Of a DNA stretch of 64,000 nt, positions 33,508 through 45,958 are shown in pieces (the first letter of the stretch is position 1; every line of letters starts with the position of its first letter). The position numbers were made by a program, and so were the translations under genes. The notes under the pieces were generated by a model. The model was given only the letters and a program-made list of their open reading frames with translations. It did no database searches and was not told where the DNA came from. Source of the DNA: Microbacterium stercoris (GTDB lineage Bacteria; Actinomycetota; Actinomycetes; Actinomycetales; Microbacteriaceae); assembly GCF_017592545.1 (NCBI RefSeq), contig NZ_JAGFOA010000007.1, positions 124,001 through 188,000 of the forward strand, read 5' to 3'.

Positions 33508-33915
33508 CTACGAGGTCGTCGACATGGTGGACATCATCTTGCCCATCACCTCGACCATGGCGTCGCAGGCCATCATGCAGATGCGGCAGTGCTCCGACAT
33601 CTCGGCGTGCGTGCGGCACTCGGCAGCGCACGCCTCGCCCATGGTCATGCACGCGGTCATCATCGACGTCAGCACGCCGCGGTCGTAGCCCGTCGGGCGC
33701 ATCATCATGCGCATCGTGGTCGTCGCGACATCGGCCATGTTGCTGCACATCGCCGCACACGTGCCCATGCCCTCGCCCATGTCGGCGTCGGCGCACATGG
33801 TCGCGCACATGCTCACAGCGCTGCAGGCCTCCATGCACTCCTGCATCATCGCCATGTCCAGGCCCATCGTCTGGGTCTCGGGCATGGCCTCCATCATCTC
33901 CATCATCATTCCCAC
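33508..33915 (-). CDS. Cys/Met-rich four-helix-bundle copper-storage-like protein (Csp type)
   Basis: The GTG at 33915, seven bases after AGGA, gives 135 residues; an ATG two codons later is possible. It has 12 Cys, mostly in C-x3-C or C-x2-3-C spacing along predicted helices (E-C-M-E-A-C, M-C-A-T-M-C, H-C-R-I-C-M-M-A-C) and many Met residues. This pattern is that of bacterial copper storage proteins, which load Cu(I) inside a helical bundle. No signal peptide is seen, so it is probably cytosolic as in Csp3. It could buffer copper and perhaps support the copper amine oxidase at 12345-14363. Confidence 0.85.
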   Translation of the reverse strand: MGMMMEMMEAMPETQTMGLDMAMMQECMEACSAVSMCATMCADADMGEGMGTCAAMCSNMADVATTTMRMMMRPTGYDRGVLTSMMTACMTMGEACAAECRTHAEMSEHCRICMMACDAMVEVMGKMMSTMSTTS

Positions 33916-34015
33916 GGTGAAGTCCTCTCGGTTCGCGCTGTCGGCCAGGTCGGTGCCGAAATGCTACGTCGGAGGCGCGCCGCGGGATAGGGGCGGATCC
34001 GGGCTCGAGCCTGTT

Positions 34016-34093
34016 GCCGAGCGGGTGCTCGCGCGCGCACCCGCTCGGCGCGCGCGCACCCGCTCGGCGGCCGCGCACCCGCTCGGCGCAGCG
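34016..34093. repeat. Inverted repeat followed by three 19-bp tandem repeats
   Basis: GCACCCGCTCGGC occurs at 34037, 34056 and 34075, a strict 19-bp period with GC-only spacers. Its exact reverse complement GCCGAGCGGGTGC lies just before at 34016-34028, so the first copy forms a 13-bp hairpin with an 8-base loop. The array lies in the gap between two leftward genes, upstream of the copper-storage gene and downstream of the phosphohexomutase stop. It may terminate transcription. Confidence 0.75.
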
Positions 34094-34113
34094 CGCGCGT
34101 GCCGCCGGGCGCG

Positions 34114-35781
34114 TCAGCCCAGACGCTGGAGGAGGGCGCGCACCGCGGTCTCGGCGGCCGCGAGGCGCGTGGCCGCGTTGGCGGCGGAGTCGCCGCGCAC
34201 GTCGAGGTAGACCTTGAGCTTGGGTTCCGTGCCGCTCGGGCGGCAGACGATCCGGGATCCGTCCGCGAGTGCGTAGCGCAGCACGTCGCCTCCCAGCCCC
34301 GACGGATCCTGCAGCAGGTCGTCGGCCTGCGCGACCGCCACCTCGCCGAACGCCGTCGGCGGATCGAGGCGCAGGGCCGCCATGACGCGGGCGATCACCG
34401 AGAGGTCGTCGACCCGGATCGACACCTGGGACGAGGCGAAGAACCCGATCTCGGCGCTGAGCTCGTCGAGCAGGTCGACCACCGTCTTGCCGGCCACGCG
34501 CGCCTCCGTGGCGAGCTGCAGGAAGGCGATCGAGGCCGAGATGCCGTCCTTGTCGCGCACCGTCTCGGGGTTCACGAGATAGCCCAGGGCCTCCTCGAAG
34601 CCGAAGACGAGGCCGGGGGCGCGCGAGATCCACTTGAAGCCTGTGAGCGTCTCGTGCCAGCCCAGGCCGTAGCGCTCGGCGATCGCGCCCAGACCGGGCG
34701 ACGACACCAGCGAGCAGGCGAGTGCCGCGCCCTCCGTGCCCTGGGCCGCGCGCGCGGCGCGGAGCCCCAGCAGCAGGCCCACCTCGTTGCCGGTCAGCCG
34801 GCGCCAGCCCTCCGCACTCGCGGGGTCGGGGATCGCGACGGCGAGGCGGTCCGCGTCCGGATCCTGCGCGATGATCAGCTCGGCGTCCGCGGCGCGCGCG
34901 GTGGCGAAGGCGAGATCCATCGCGCCCGGCTCCTCCGGGTTCGGGAACGAGACGGTGGGGAACCGGCCGTCGGGCTCGATCTGCTCGGCGACGAGCGCGG
35001 GCGCGGCGTAGCCGGCGGTCTCGAGCACGCGGGCGAACGTCTCCCATCCGACTCCGTGCATCGCGGTGTACACCCAGCGGAGGTCGTCGACCCCGGCGGG
35101 GGCCGGTCCGACCGCGGCCGTGGCGGTCACGTAGGCCTCAACGACGTCCTCGCCGGCGATCTCGTAGGCGTCCGATCGCGGCAGATCCGCGACGGAGCGC
35201 GTGTCGGCGATGCGCTGGATCGCCGTGGCGATCAGCCCGTCGGACGGCGCCACGATCTGGGAGCCCTCGTCGCGCCCACCGAGGTAGACCTTGTAGCCGT
35301 TGTCGTTCGGCGGGTTGTGCGAGGCCGTGACCATCACGCCCGCGTCGGCGCCGAGATGACGCACAGCGAAGGCGAGCACGGGCGTGGGCAGGCGGCGGGG
35401 GAGCAGGATCGCGCGCAGCCCCGCGCCCGCGAAGAGCTCGGCAGAGTCGCGGGCGAACACATCGGAGTTGCGGCGGCCGTCGTAGCCGACGACCACGGTG
35501 GGCACCGCGCCGGCGGTGCGCTCGCGGAGGAAATCGGCGAAGCCCGCTGCCGCCTGGGCCACCAGAACACGATTCATGCGGTTGCTGCCGGCGCCGAGGG
35601 CGCCGCGCAGGCCGGCCGTGCCGAACTGCAGGCGGCCGTTGAAGCGATCGTCGAGATCGCGAGCCGCGGCCGGGTCGCCCTTCTCTGCCCGCGCGATGAG
35701 GTCGGCGAGCTCCGAACGGGTCTCCTCGTCGGGGTCCTGGGCGAGCCAGGCGTGCGCCTGCTCGAAGACGGCCGCGCTCAC
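34114..35781 (-). CDS. Phospho-sugar mutase (phosphoglucomutase/phosphopentomutase-like)
   Basis: A 555-residue alpha-D-phosphohexomutase. The phosphoserine loop T-A-S-H-N-P is near residue 148, the metal loop D-P-D-A-D-R in the middle and the phosphate-binding R-P-S-G-T-E-P near the C-terminus. The family interconverts hexose or pentose 1- and 6-/5-phosphates. The gene overlaps the upstream purine nucleoside phosphorylase stop by 4 bp. That coupling suggests it may handle ribose or deoxyribose 1-phosphate from nucleoside phosphorolysis, although a hexose substrate is equally compatible with the sequence. Confidence 0.9.
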   Translation of the reverse strand: MSAAVFEQAHAWLAQDPDEETRSELADLIARAEKGDPAAARDLDDRFNGRLQFGTAGLRGALGAGSNRMNRVLVAQAAAGFADFLRERTAGAVPTVVVGYDGRRNSDVFARDSAELFAGAGLRAILLPRRLPTPVLAFAVRHLGADAGVMVTASHNPPNDNGYKVYLGGRDEGSQIVAPSDGLIATAIQRIADTRSVADLPRSDAYEIAGEDVVEAYVTATAAVGPAPAGVDDLRWVYTAMHGVGWETFARVLETAGYAAPALVAEQIEPDGRFPTVSFPNPEEPGAMDLAFATARAADAELIIAQDPDADRLAVAIPDPASAEGWRRLTGNEVGLLLGLRAARAAQGTEGAALACSLVSSPGLGAIAERYGLGWHETLTGFKWISRAPGLVFGFEEALGYLVNPETVRDKDGISASIAFLQLATEARVAGKTVVDLLDELSAEIGFFASSQVSIRVDDLSVIARVMAALRLDPPTAFGEVAVAQADDLLQDPSGLGGDVLRYALADGSRIVCRPSGTEPKLKVYLDVRGDSAANAATRLAAAETAVRALLQRLG

Positions 35782-36602
35782 AGCTGACCGATCACCCGGG
35801 CGAGCAGATCGGAGATGACGGGCTCAGCCGCGCGGCCGGCGTCGATCACCTCCTGGTGGCTGAGCGGGGTCGGCGAGATGCCCGCCGCGGGGTTCGTGAT
35901 GAGCGAGAAGCCGAGCACCTCCATCCCCGCCTCGCGCGCGGCGATGGCCTCGAGCGCGGTCGACATGCCCACAATGTGGCCGCCGATCGCCTTCGCCATC
36001 TGCACCTCGGCGGGCGTCTCGTAGTGCGGCCCGCGGAACTGCACGTAGACGCCCTCGTCGAGCGACGGATCCACCGAGCGCGCGACCTCGCGCAGGCGCT
36101 GCGAGTAGAGGTCGGTGAGGTCGATGAAGGTGGCGCCCTCCAGCGGGGAGTCGGCCGTGAGGTTGATGTGGTCGCTGATGAGCACCGGAGTGCCGGGCTT
36201 CCAGGTCTCGCGGATGCCGCCGGCGCCGTTGGTGAGCACCATGGTCTTCGCGCCGGTCGCGGCCGCCGTGCGCACGCTGTGCACCACCCGGCGCACGCCG
36301 TGCGCCTCGTAGTAGTGCGTGCGCGCGCCGATGATCAGCACGGCCTGTCCGGAGGCGGTGCGCAGCGACCGGATCGTGCCGACATGCCCCTCGACGGCGG
36401 GACGGGAGAAGCCGGTGACCTCGGTCGCGGGGAACTCGGCCACGGTCTCGCCGATCAGCTCGGCGGCCTTGCCCCATCCGGAACCCAGCGTCACGGCGAT
36501 GTCATGGTGATCGACCCCGGTGAGGCGGGCGATGTCCGCGGCGGCGGTCTGCGCGACCTCGAACGGATCGGCGGGGGCGTCGAGGGGGTGAGTCAGCGTC
36601 AT
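35778..36602 (-). CDS. punA: Purine nucleoside phosphorylase (trimeric type)
   Basis: The 274-residue protein cleaves purine nucleosides with phosphate to the free base and pentose 1-phosphate. The phosphate loop G-S-G-W-G near residue 42, the T-N-G-A-G-G-I stretch, the ISDHINLT segment and the MSTALEAIAAREAGMEVLGF stretch are typical of the trimeric class. It is the first gene of a leftward pair with the phospho-sugar mutase, and complements the salvage enzymes at 1581-4465. Confidence 0.94.
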   Translation of the reverse strand: MTLTHPLDAPADPFEVAQTAAADIARLTGVDHHDIAVTLGSGWGKAAELIGETVAEFPATEVTGFSRPAVEGHVGTIRSLRTASGQAVLIIGARTHYYEAHGVRRVVHSVRTAAATGAKTMVLTNGAGGIRETWKPGTPVLISDHINLTADSPLEGATFIDLTDLYSQRLREVARSVDPSLDEGVYVQFRGPHYETPAEVQMAKAIGGHIVGMSTALEAIAAREAGMEVLGFSLITNPAAGISPTPLSHQEVIDAGRAAEPVISDLLARVIGQL

Positions 36603-36704
36603 GGATCCACGATAGTCAGCCGCCGTCCGCTCGTCTCGGAGCCGCCCGCTGTATACCGCGATCCGGATCGACAGGGGGAGTCGGTTCGTTCAGGTGCTGT
36701 GGGA

Positions 36705-36710
36705 GAGAAT
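36705..36710 (+). promoter_or_regulatory. Putative -10 for leaderless lpdA
   Basis: GAGAAT lies exactly six bases before the ATG at 36717, which decides this start over the much longer upstream open frame. Confidence 0.45.
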
Positions 36711-36716
36711 GGAGCC

Positions 36717-38153
36717 ATGGTCTTCGACTTCGGCAGCAAGCAGCGCATCGCGATCCTGGGCGGCGGCCCCGGCGGATATGAGGCGGCCCTCGCGGGCGCC
36801 CAGCTGGGAGCGGAGGTCACGGTGATCGAGCGCGTGGGCATCGGCGGCTCCGCGGTCATCACCGACGTGGTGCCGTCCAAGACGCTGATCGCGACGGCCG
36901 ACGCCGCGCTCGCGGTCGCTGCGGCCGGCGACCTCGGTGTGCAGTTCTACGCGAAGGGCGCGGCGGGTACGCCGCTCAAGCCCGAGATCGCCATCAACCT
37001 GCTGGCGATCAACAAGCGCCTCCTGGCGCTCGCCGGCCAGCAGTCGGAGGACATGCGCACGGCCCTGCTGGAGGCCGGCGTGAAGATCATCGCGGGACAC
37101 GGCCGCCTCGAGGGCCGCAACGCGGTCGTGGTGTCGACCGGCCCCGACGGCACCGACTTCGATCGCATCGAGGCCGACACGATCGTCGTCTCGACCGGTG
37201 CCACGCCGCGCGAGCTGCCCGCCGCCAAGCCCGACGGCGACCGCATCCTGACGTGGAAGCAGCTCTACAACCTCAAGTCCGTGCCCGAGCACCTCATCGT
37301 GGTCGGCTCGGGCGTCACCGGCGCCGAGTTCGCCTCGGCCTACATGAACCTCGGCGCCAAGGTCACGCTGGTCTCGAGCCGCGAGCAGGTGCTCCCCGGT
37401 GAGGACGCCGACGCCGCGAAGGTGCTCGAGAAGGTCTTCCAGCGCGGTGGCATGACCCTGCTGGCCAAGTCGCGCGCCGACAAGGTCGAGAACACGGGCG
37501 AGGGTGTTGTCGTCACCCTCGCCGACGGCCGCACGGTCGAGGGCTCGCACTGCCTCATGGCGGTCGGCGCCATCCCGAACACCACGGACATCGGCCTCGA
37601 GGAGGCCGGTGTGCAGATGACCGACTCGGGTCACATCCAGGTCAACAAGGTCAGCCGCACCTCGGTCTCGAACATCTATGCCGTCGGCGACTGCACCACG
37701 CTGATCCCGCTGGCGTCGGTGTCGTCGATGCAGGGGCGCACCGCCGTGTTCCACGCCATGGGCGACATCGCCATCCCTCTGGATGAGCGCAAGATCGCCT
37801 CCAACATCTTCACGAGCCCCGAGATCGCCACGGTCGGCTGGATCGAGAAGCAGGTCGAGGAGCGCGTCGTCGACTGCTACACGCACACCATCCCGATCGT
37901 CTCGAATGCGCGCGCGAAGATGATGGGCGTCAAGGACGGCTTCGTCAAGCTGTTCGCGCGCTCCAGCTCGGGCATCGTCATCGGAGGCGTCATCGTCGCG
38001 CCCAAGGCCTCGGAGCTCATCCTCGCCGTCTCGCTCGCTGTCGAACGCCGGCTCACGGTCGACCAGATGGGCCGCGCGTTCGCGGCGTATCCGTCGCTTG
38101 CCGGATCCATCACGGATGTCGCGCGCGCGATGCATCACGTCGTCGAGGACTGA
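36717..38153 (+). CDS. lpdA: LpdA-type NAD(P)H-quinone dehydrogenase flavoprotein
   Basis: A 478-residue flavoprotein disulfide reductase homologue. The FAD-binding G-G-G-P-G-G-Y-E stretch is near residues 15-22, the NAD(P)H motif G-S-G-V-T-G-A-E near 200 and the second FAD motif A-V-G-D-C-T. The place of the redox Cys pair of true dihydrolipoamide dehydrogenases is taken by G-S-A-V-I-T-D-V-V-P-S-K, with no Cys, as in Mycobacterium LpdA (Rv3303c). It therefore should not act as E3; quinone reduction and oxidative-stress protection are the known roles of that group. It is upstream of the bkd genes but separated by a terminator. Confidence 0.9.
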   Translation: MVFDFGSKQRIAILGGGPGGYEAALAGAQLGAEVTVIERVGIGGSAVITDVVPSKTLIATADAALAVAAAGDLGVQFYAKGAAGTPLKPEIAINLLAINKRLLALAGQQSEDMRTALLEAGVKIIAGHGRLEGRNAVVVSTGPDGTDFDRIEADTIVVSTGATPRELPAAKPDGDRILTWKQLYNLKSVPEHLIVVGSGVTGAEFASAYMNLGAKVTLVSSREQVLPGEDADAAKVLEKVFQRGGMTLLAKSRADKVENTGEGVVVTLADGRTVEGSHCLMAVGAIPNTTDIGLEEAGVQMTDSGHIQVNKVSRTSVSNIYAVGDCTTLIPLASVSSMQGRTAVFHAMGDIAIPLDERKIASNIFTSPEIATVGWIEKQVEERVVDCYTHTIPIVSNARAKMMGVKDGFVKLFARSSSGIVIGGVIVAPKASELILAVSLAVERRLTVDQMGRAFAAYPSLAGSITDVARAMHHVVED

Positions 38154-38170
38154 CCGCTCGCGTTCGCTGA

Positions 38171-38205
38171 ACGGGGCCGGATCCGCACGGATCCGGCCCC
38201 GTTTC
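38171..38205 (+). terminator. Terminator after lpdA
   Basis: Arms ACGGGGCCGGATC (38171-38183) and GATCCGGCCCCGT (38190-38202) form a 13-bp stem with a 6-base loop, followed by TTT. It lies 17 bp after the lpdA stop and separates it from the bkd operon. Confidence 0.85.
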
Positions 38206-38296
38206 GCATGCCCGCCGGCGTGCGCGCGAGGTGCACAGGCGGGAGGCGCAAACGCGCATGATCTGAGGCGATCCGCAGCGCACGTCGCATCAGGAT

Positions 38297-38332
38297 GAGC
38301 AATCTGCCCTGCGTTTGGGGATTCCATTGCTC
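38297..38332. promoter_or_regulatory. Candidate operator upstream of the bkd operon
   Basis: GAGCAAT (38297-38303) and ATTGCTC (38326-38332) are exact inverted copies separated by 22 bp, in the 216 bp between the lpdA terminator and the first bkd gene. The stretch is less GC-rich than its surroundings. The regulator is unknown; an Lrp/AsnC-type or other amino-acid-responsive protein would be reasonable. Confidence 0.4.
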
Positions 38333-38421
38333 GCTCTGCTGGGCAGGCGTAGCGTGTGCCCTGTCCACACCCGGACGATCCAGCGCCCACGAAGCGCAGC
38401 GCGAACAAGGAGGTTCCGCGA

Positions 38422-39540
38422 ATGTCGATCTCCCTCCCCGTACCCCGGACCGAGTCGGTCGAAGGGCTCGAGAACCCGCTCAGCGTGCTCGATCCCGACG
38501 GCTCGCGGCACGCGAGCCCCGTGCTCGACGATGCCCTCGCGGATATCGGCGAGTCGATGCTCACCGATCTGTACGTCGACATGGCGGTGATCCGCCGGGT
38601 CGACGAGGAGTGCTTCGCCCTCACCCGCCAGGGCGAGCTCACCCTCTGGCCCCCGCTGCGCGGCCAGGAGGCCGCCCAGGTCGGCGCCCTCCGCGCGCTG
38701 CGGGACGACGACTTCCTCTTCACCTCGTACCGGGAGCACGCCCTCGCGATCCTGCGCGGCGTCGACCCCGTCGAGCAGCTCGCGCTGTGGAAGGCCACGG
38801 CGCTGTCGGGCTGGGATCCCTTCGCCCATCACCTGGCACCGCTGCAGATCATCATCGGCGCGCAGACCCTGCACGCGACGGGCTACGCGATGGCCGCGCG
38901 CCGCGCCGGCGGGGACGACATCGCGATGGCGTGCTTCGGCGACGGCGCCACGAGCGAGGGAGACGTGAACGAGGCCATGGTGTTCGCGGCCTCCTTCGGC
39001 GCCCCGGTCATCTTCTTCTGCCAGAACAACCAGTACGCGATCTCCGAGCCCGTGCGCGTGCAGTCGGGGACGCCGCTCGCCCAGCGCGCCGGGGGCTTCG
39101 GCATCCCGGGGCTGCGCGTCGACGGCAACGACGTGATGGCGGTGCACGCCGCCGTTCGCATCGCGGCGGATCGCGCCCGCCGCGGGGACGGCCCGACGTT
39201 CATCGAGGCCGTGACCTACCGGATGGGTCCGCACACGACCACGGACGATCCCGGCCGCTACCGCGATGAGGCGGAGGTCGCCGCGTGGCGCCAGAAGGAC
39301 CCGATCGAGCGCCTCGAGCGGCATCTGGAACGGATCGGGGCGCCCGTGGAGCGGATCCGCGAGGAGGCGGTCATCCGCTGCGACGCGATCGCCGCGCAGC
39401 TGCGGGAGGGCGCGGCGCGCGTGGCCGTTCCGGCGCCCGAGACCATGTTCGACAGCGTCTACGTCGCCCCGACGAGGCGCGTGGAGCGCCAGCGCGCCGA
39501 GCACCTGGCATTCGCGGCGAGCGTGGAGCCGCGGCGATGA
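38422..39540 (+). CDS. bkdA: Branched-chain 2-oxoacid dehydrogenase E1 alpha subunit
   Basis: The ATG at 38422, nine bases after AAGGAGG, gives 372 residues. The ThDP motif F-G-D-G-A-T-S-E-G-D (about 172-181) and the Q-N-N-Q-Y-A-I-S segment are typical of E1 alpha of 2-oxoacid dehydrogenases. With E1 beta it decarboxylates branched-chain 2-oxoacids and passes the acyl group to the E2 lipoyl arm. The downstream carboxylase, hydratase, lyase and acyl-CoA dehydrogenase genes favour the branched-chain (leucine) substrate over pyruvate or acetoin. Confidence 0.9.
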   Translation: MSISLPVPRTESVEGLENPLSVLDPDGSRHASPVLDDALADIGESMLTDLYVDMAVIRRVDEECFALTRQGELTLWPPLRGQEAAQVGALRALRDDDFLFTSYREHALAILRGVDPVEQLALWKATALSGWDPFAHHLAPLQIIIGAQTLHATGYAMAARRAGGDDIAMACFGDGATSEGDVNEAMVFAASFGAPVIFFCQNNQYAISEPVRVQSGTPLAQRAGGFGIPGLRVDGNDVMAVHAAVRIAADRARRGDGPTFIEAVTYRMGPHTTTDDPGRYRDEAEVAAWRQKDPIERLERHLERIGAPVERIREEAVIRCDAIAAQLREGAARVAVPAPETMFDSVYVAPTRRVERQRAEHLAFAASVEPRR

Positions 39541-40568
39541 GCGCCGAGAAGCTCACGCTCGGGCGCGCGGTCGGGCTCGCGCTGAGCGATGCCCTCGAAG
39601 CGGATCCCTCGGTCGTGCTGATGGGGGAGGACATCGGACGGCTCGGCGGCGTCTTCCGGGTGACCGACGGACTGCAGGCCCGCTTCGGCGCAGACCGGGT
39701 GATCGATTCGCCGCTGGCGGAGTCCGCGATCATCGGCACCGCCGTCGGGATGGCGTACCGGGGCGTCCGCCCCGTCGTCGAGATCCAGTTCGACGGCTTC
39801 GTGTTCCCCGCGTTCGATCAGATCGTGGCCCAGGTCGCCCGCCTCCACTTCCGCACGCAGGGGCGTGTGCGCATGCCGATCACGATCCGGCTTCCGTACG
39901 GCGGCGGCATCGGATCGGTCGAGCACCACGGCGAGTCGCCCGAGTCGTACTTCGCGCACACCCCGGGTCTGCGCGTTGTGACGGCGTCCGACCCGCAGGA
40001 GGCCTACTCGACGCTGCGCGCGGCGATCGCGAGCGACGACCCCGTGCTCTTCCTCGAGCCCAAGGCGCGGTACTGGTCCAAGGGCGAGGTCGACACCGCG
40101 CTCACCCGCGATCTCGACTCGGCGCGGGTGCTCACCCGAGGACGCGATGTCACGCTCGCCACCTACGGGCCGGTGGTGCAGACCGCGCTCGATGCGGCGC
40201 GCGCCGCCCGCACCGAGGGGATCGAGATCGAGGTGATCGATCTGCGATCGATCTCGCCGCTGGACATCGACACCGTCGTGGCCAGCGTCGAGCGCACGGG
40301 ACGGCTCGTCGTCTCGCACGAGGCGCCCGGAGAGGTGTCCGTGGCGAGCGAGCTCATCACGAGCGTCGTCGAGCGCGCCTTCGCCTCGCTCGAATCCGCG
40401 CCCGAGCGGGTGACGGGCTACGACACCCCGTATCCGCCGTCGGCGCTCGAACACCACTACCTGCCGAGCCTGGACCGCATCCTGGATGCCGTCGACCGCG
40501 TGCTCGGCCGCCGCTCGTCGCGCGAGCTGATGCGCGAGGGCGCCGTTCTCGAGGGGAGCACACGATGA
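39537..40568 (+). CDS. bkdB: Branched-chain 2-oxoacid dehydrogenase E1 beta subunit
   Basis: This 343-residue subunit starts at an ATG overlapping the E1 alpha stop. It has the M-G-E-D-I-G-R-L-G-G-V-F-R pattern near residue 29, the D-S-P-L-A-E-S-A-I-I-G segment and the C-terminal transketolase domain. It forms the heterotetrameric E1 with the preceding gene product. The coupled E1alpha-E1beta-E2 order is that of bkd operons. Confidence 0.92.
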   Translation: MSAEKLTLGRAVGLALSDALEADPSVVLMGEDIGRLGGVFRVTDGLQARFGADRVIDSPLAESAIIGTAVGMAYRGVRPVVEIQFDGFVFPAFDQIVAQVARLHFRTQGRVRMPITIRLPYGGGIGSVEHHGESPESYFAHTPGLRVVTASDPQEAYSTLRAAIASDDPVLFLEPKARYWSKGEVDTALTRDLDSARVLTRGRDVTLATYGPVVQTALDAARAARTEGIEIEVIDLRSISPLDIDTVVASVERTGRLVVSHEAPGEVSVASELITSVVERAFASLESAPERVTGYDTPYPPSALEHHYLPSLDRILDAVDRVLGRRSSRELMREGAVLEGSTR

Positions 40569-41911
40569 CCGTCGTCTTCCGGCTGCCGGACCTCGGTGAG
40601 GGGCTGACCGACAGCGAGATCGTGGCCTGGAAGGTCGCGGAGGGCGAGCAGGTCTCGCTCAATCAGGTGATCGCGGAGGTCGAGACCGCCAAGGCGGTCG
40701 TCGACCTGCCGAGCCCGTACGCGGGGGTGATCCGCCGCCTTCATGCCGCGGAGGGCGACACCGTCGAGGTCGGCGCGCCGCTGGTCGAGTACGAGGTGGA
40801 GGGGGAGCCCGCCGCCGAGCCTCCCGCGCCCCAGAGCGAGCCCGCCGAGGCTGAGCCCGCTCCCGCCGAGCCTCCTGCGCCCCGGAGCGAGCCCGGCGCG
40901 GAGCAGAGCGAGCCCGCCGCCGCGGAGCAGAGCGCGCCCGCCGCGGAGCAGAGCGCGCCCGCCGACGCCCCGGCGGAACGGGTGGCCGTGCTCGTCGGGT
41001 CGGTGCAGGTGTCCGACGGACGCACACCCACGCGCGCTCCGCGCACGTTCGACCAGGCGCCGTTCGTGCGCGAGGAGAGGCGCCCCGCGCGGGCCTTCCC
41101 GCCCGTGCGACGACTCGCGAAGGAGCGCGGCATCGATCTCGCGGCCGTTGTGCCGACGGGCGAGGGCGGTGTGGTCACGCGACAGGATCTCGACCGCGCT
41201 GCCGCACCCGCGACCGCCGCTCCGGCATCGCGACGCGAGCGCGTCACGGGACTGCGCAAGCAGACGGCCAAGGCGATGACCGCGGCCCTCGCCGTGCCGC
41301 ACGCCGCCTGCTTCCAGCAGGTCGACGTGACCGAGACGCTGCGCCTGGCCCGCGAACTCGCGTCCGAGGGCGCGCCCGCCCCGACGCTGCTCTCGCTCGC
41401 GTGCCGCGCGATCCTCCTCGCCGCGCGCCGCACACCCGGCGTGAACGCGACCTTCCATGCGGAGTCCGAGGAGATCGAGTTCCACCACCGGCTCAACCTC
41501 GGCATCGCCGTGGCGACCGATCGCGGCCTGCTGGTCGCGAGCGTGGACGACGCCGACCACCTCGACGCGGCCGCGCTCGCCGAGGCGATCGCCGCCCGCG
41601 CGTCCGAAGCGCGCACCGGGTCCATCGGACTCGCCGCGCTCACCTCGTCGACCATCACGGTCTCGAACGTCGGCGTCTTCGGGGTCGACGGGGGGATCCC
41701 GCTGCTCACCCCGGGCCAGTCGGCGATCGTCGCACTCGGGGCGGTGCGCCGGATGCCCTGGGCGCATGGCGACGGCATCGCGCTTCGCGAGGTCATGACG
41801 ATCACGGTCTCGTTCGATCACCGCGTGATCGACGGGCGGGAGGCCAGCGCCTTCGTGCGCGATGTCGGCAGGATGCTCGAGCGTCCGGGCCTGGCGCTGG
41901 CGCAGGTGTGA
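40565..41911 (+). CDS. bkdC: Branched-chain 2-oxoacid dehydrogenase E2 (dihydrolipoamide acyltransferase)
   Basis: The ATG overlapping the E1 beta stop gives 448 residues. The single lipoyl domain has its Lys in E-T-A-K-A-V near residue 43; then comes an Ala/Pro/Glu/Gln/Ser linker with repeats, a peripheral-subunit-binding domain ([12 protein letters not shown] near 180) and the catalytic domain ending with S-F-D-H-R-V-I-D-G. It moves the acyl group to CoA, making isovaleryl-CoA and related esters. No true E3 gene is in the window. An open frame upstream is a shadow. Confidence 0.93.
   Translation: MTVVFRLPDLGEGLTDSEIVAWKVAEGEQVSLNQVIAEVETAKAVVDLPSPYAGVIRRLHAAEGDTVEVGAPLVEYEVEGEPAAEPPAPQSEPAEAEPAPAEPPAPRSEPGAEQSEPAAAEQSAPAAEQSAPADAPAERVAVLVGSVQVSDGRTPTRAPRTFDQAPFVREERRPARAFPPVRRLAKERGIDLAAVVPTGEGGVVTRQDLDRAAAPATAAPASRRERVTGLRKQTAKAMTAALAVPHAACFQQVDVTETLRLARELASEGAPAPTLLSLACRAILLAARRTPGVNATFHAESEEIEFHHRLNLGIAVATDRGLLVASVDDADHLDAAALAEAIAARASEARTGSIGLAALTSSTITVSNVGVFGVDGGIPLLTPGQSAIVALGAVRRMPWAHGDGIALREVMTITVSFDHRVIDGREASAFVRDVGRMLERPGLALAQV
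40898..40963 (+). repeat. 21-bp repeats in the E2 linker
   Basis: GCGGAGCAGAGCG(A/C)GCCCGCC occurs at 40898, 40922 and 40943, the last two in direct tandem. They encode the flexible linker repeat A-E-Q-S-(E/A)-P-A between the lipoyl and binding domains. Repeat number may vary between strains. Confidence 0.8.
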
Positions 41912-41943
41912 GCGGATCGGTCAGCGGGGAGCGGAGGACGGCG

Positions 41944-43551
<1,608 letters not shown>

Positions 43552-43553
43552 TC

Positions 43554-45481
<1,928 letters not shown>

Positions 45482-45482
<1 letters not shown>

Positions 45483-45958
45483 TGGCCGAGGAACGGCGGA
45501 TCACCCAGCGCGGGCTCTGGTTCGACGAGTTCGAGACGGGGGTGGTGTACGAGCATCGTCCGGGTCGCACCCTGACCGAGGCGGACGACGTGCTGTTCAC
45601 GACCCTCACCATGAACACCCAGGCCCTGCATCTGGATGCGCACTGGGCCGCGGGCACCGAGTTCGGCGAGCGGCTCGTGAACTCGATGATGACGCTGGCG
45701 ACGATCGTCGGGATGTCCACGGGACAGCTCACCAACGGCACCATCGTCGCGAACCTCGGCTTCTCGCTCGTGGAGTTCCCCGCTCCGATGCGTCACGGCG
45801 ACACGCTCTACGGCGAGACCCGTGTGCTCGAGACGCGTCCCTCGCGCTCGCGGCCCGGACAGGGGATCGTCACGCTCGAGCACATCGGGCGCAACCAGGA
45901 CGGCATCGTCGTCGCGCGGGCCGTGCGGGCCGTGCTGATGCAGGGGAGACCGGCGTGA
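45482..45958 (+). CDS. MaoC-like hydratase of the leucine operon
   Basis: The ATG overlaps the upstream stop (TGATG) and gives 158 residues with a single hotdog fold; the start of the family motif is E-A-D-D-V-L-F-T-T-L-T-M-N. It corresponds by order and type to Rv2499c of M. tuberculosis, reported as an R-specific hydratase acting with the CitE-like lyase Rv2498c on itaconyl-CoA or methylglutaconyl-CoA. Here hydration of 3-methylglutaconyl-CoA is the likely step, since no crotonase-type hydratase is present in the operon. Confidence 0.82.

Noticed and set aside
35856-36716. Upstream extension of the lpdA frame
   Set aside because: It runs antisense through the purine nucleoside phosphorylase gene; the Rossmann motif directly follows the ATG at 36717.
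39266-40564. Frame extension giving an 881-residue E2
   Set aside because: The lipoyl domain starts directly after the ATG at 40565, which overlaps the E1 beta stop; the extension is a shadow of E1.
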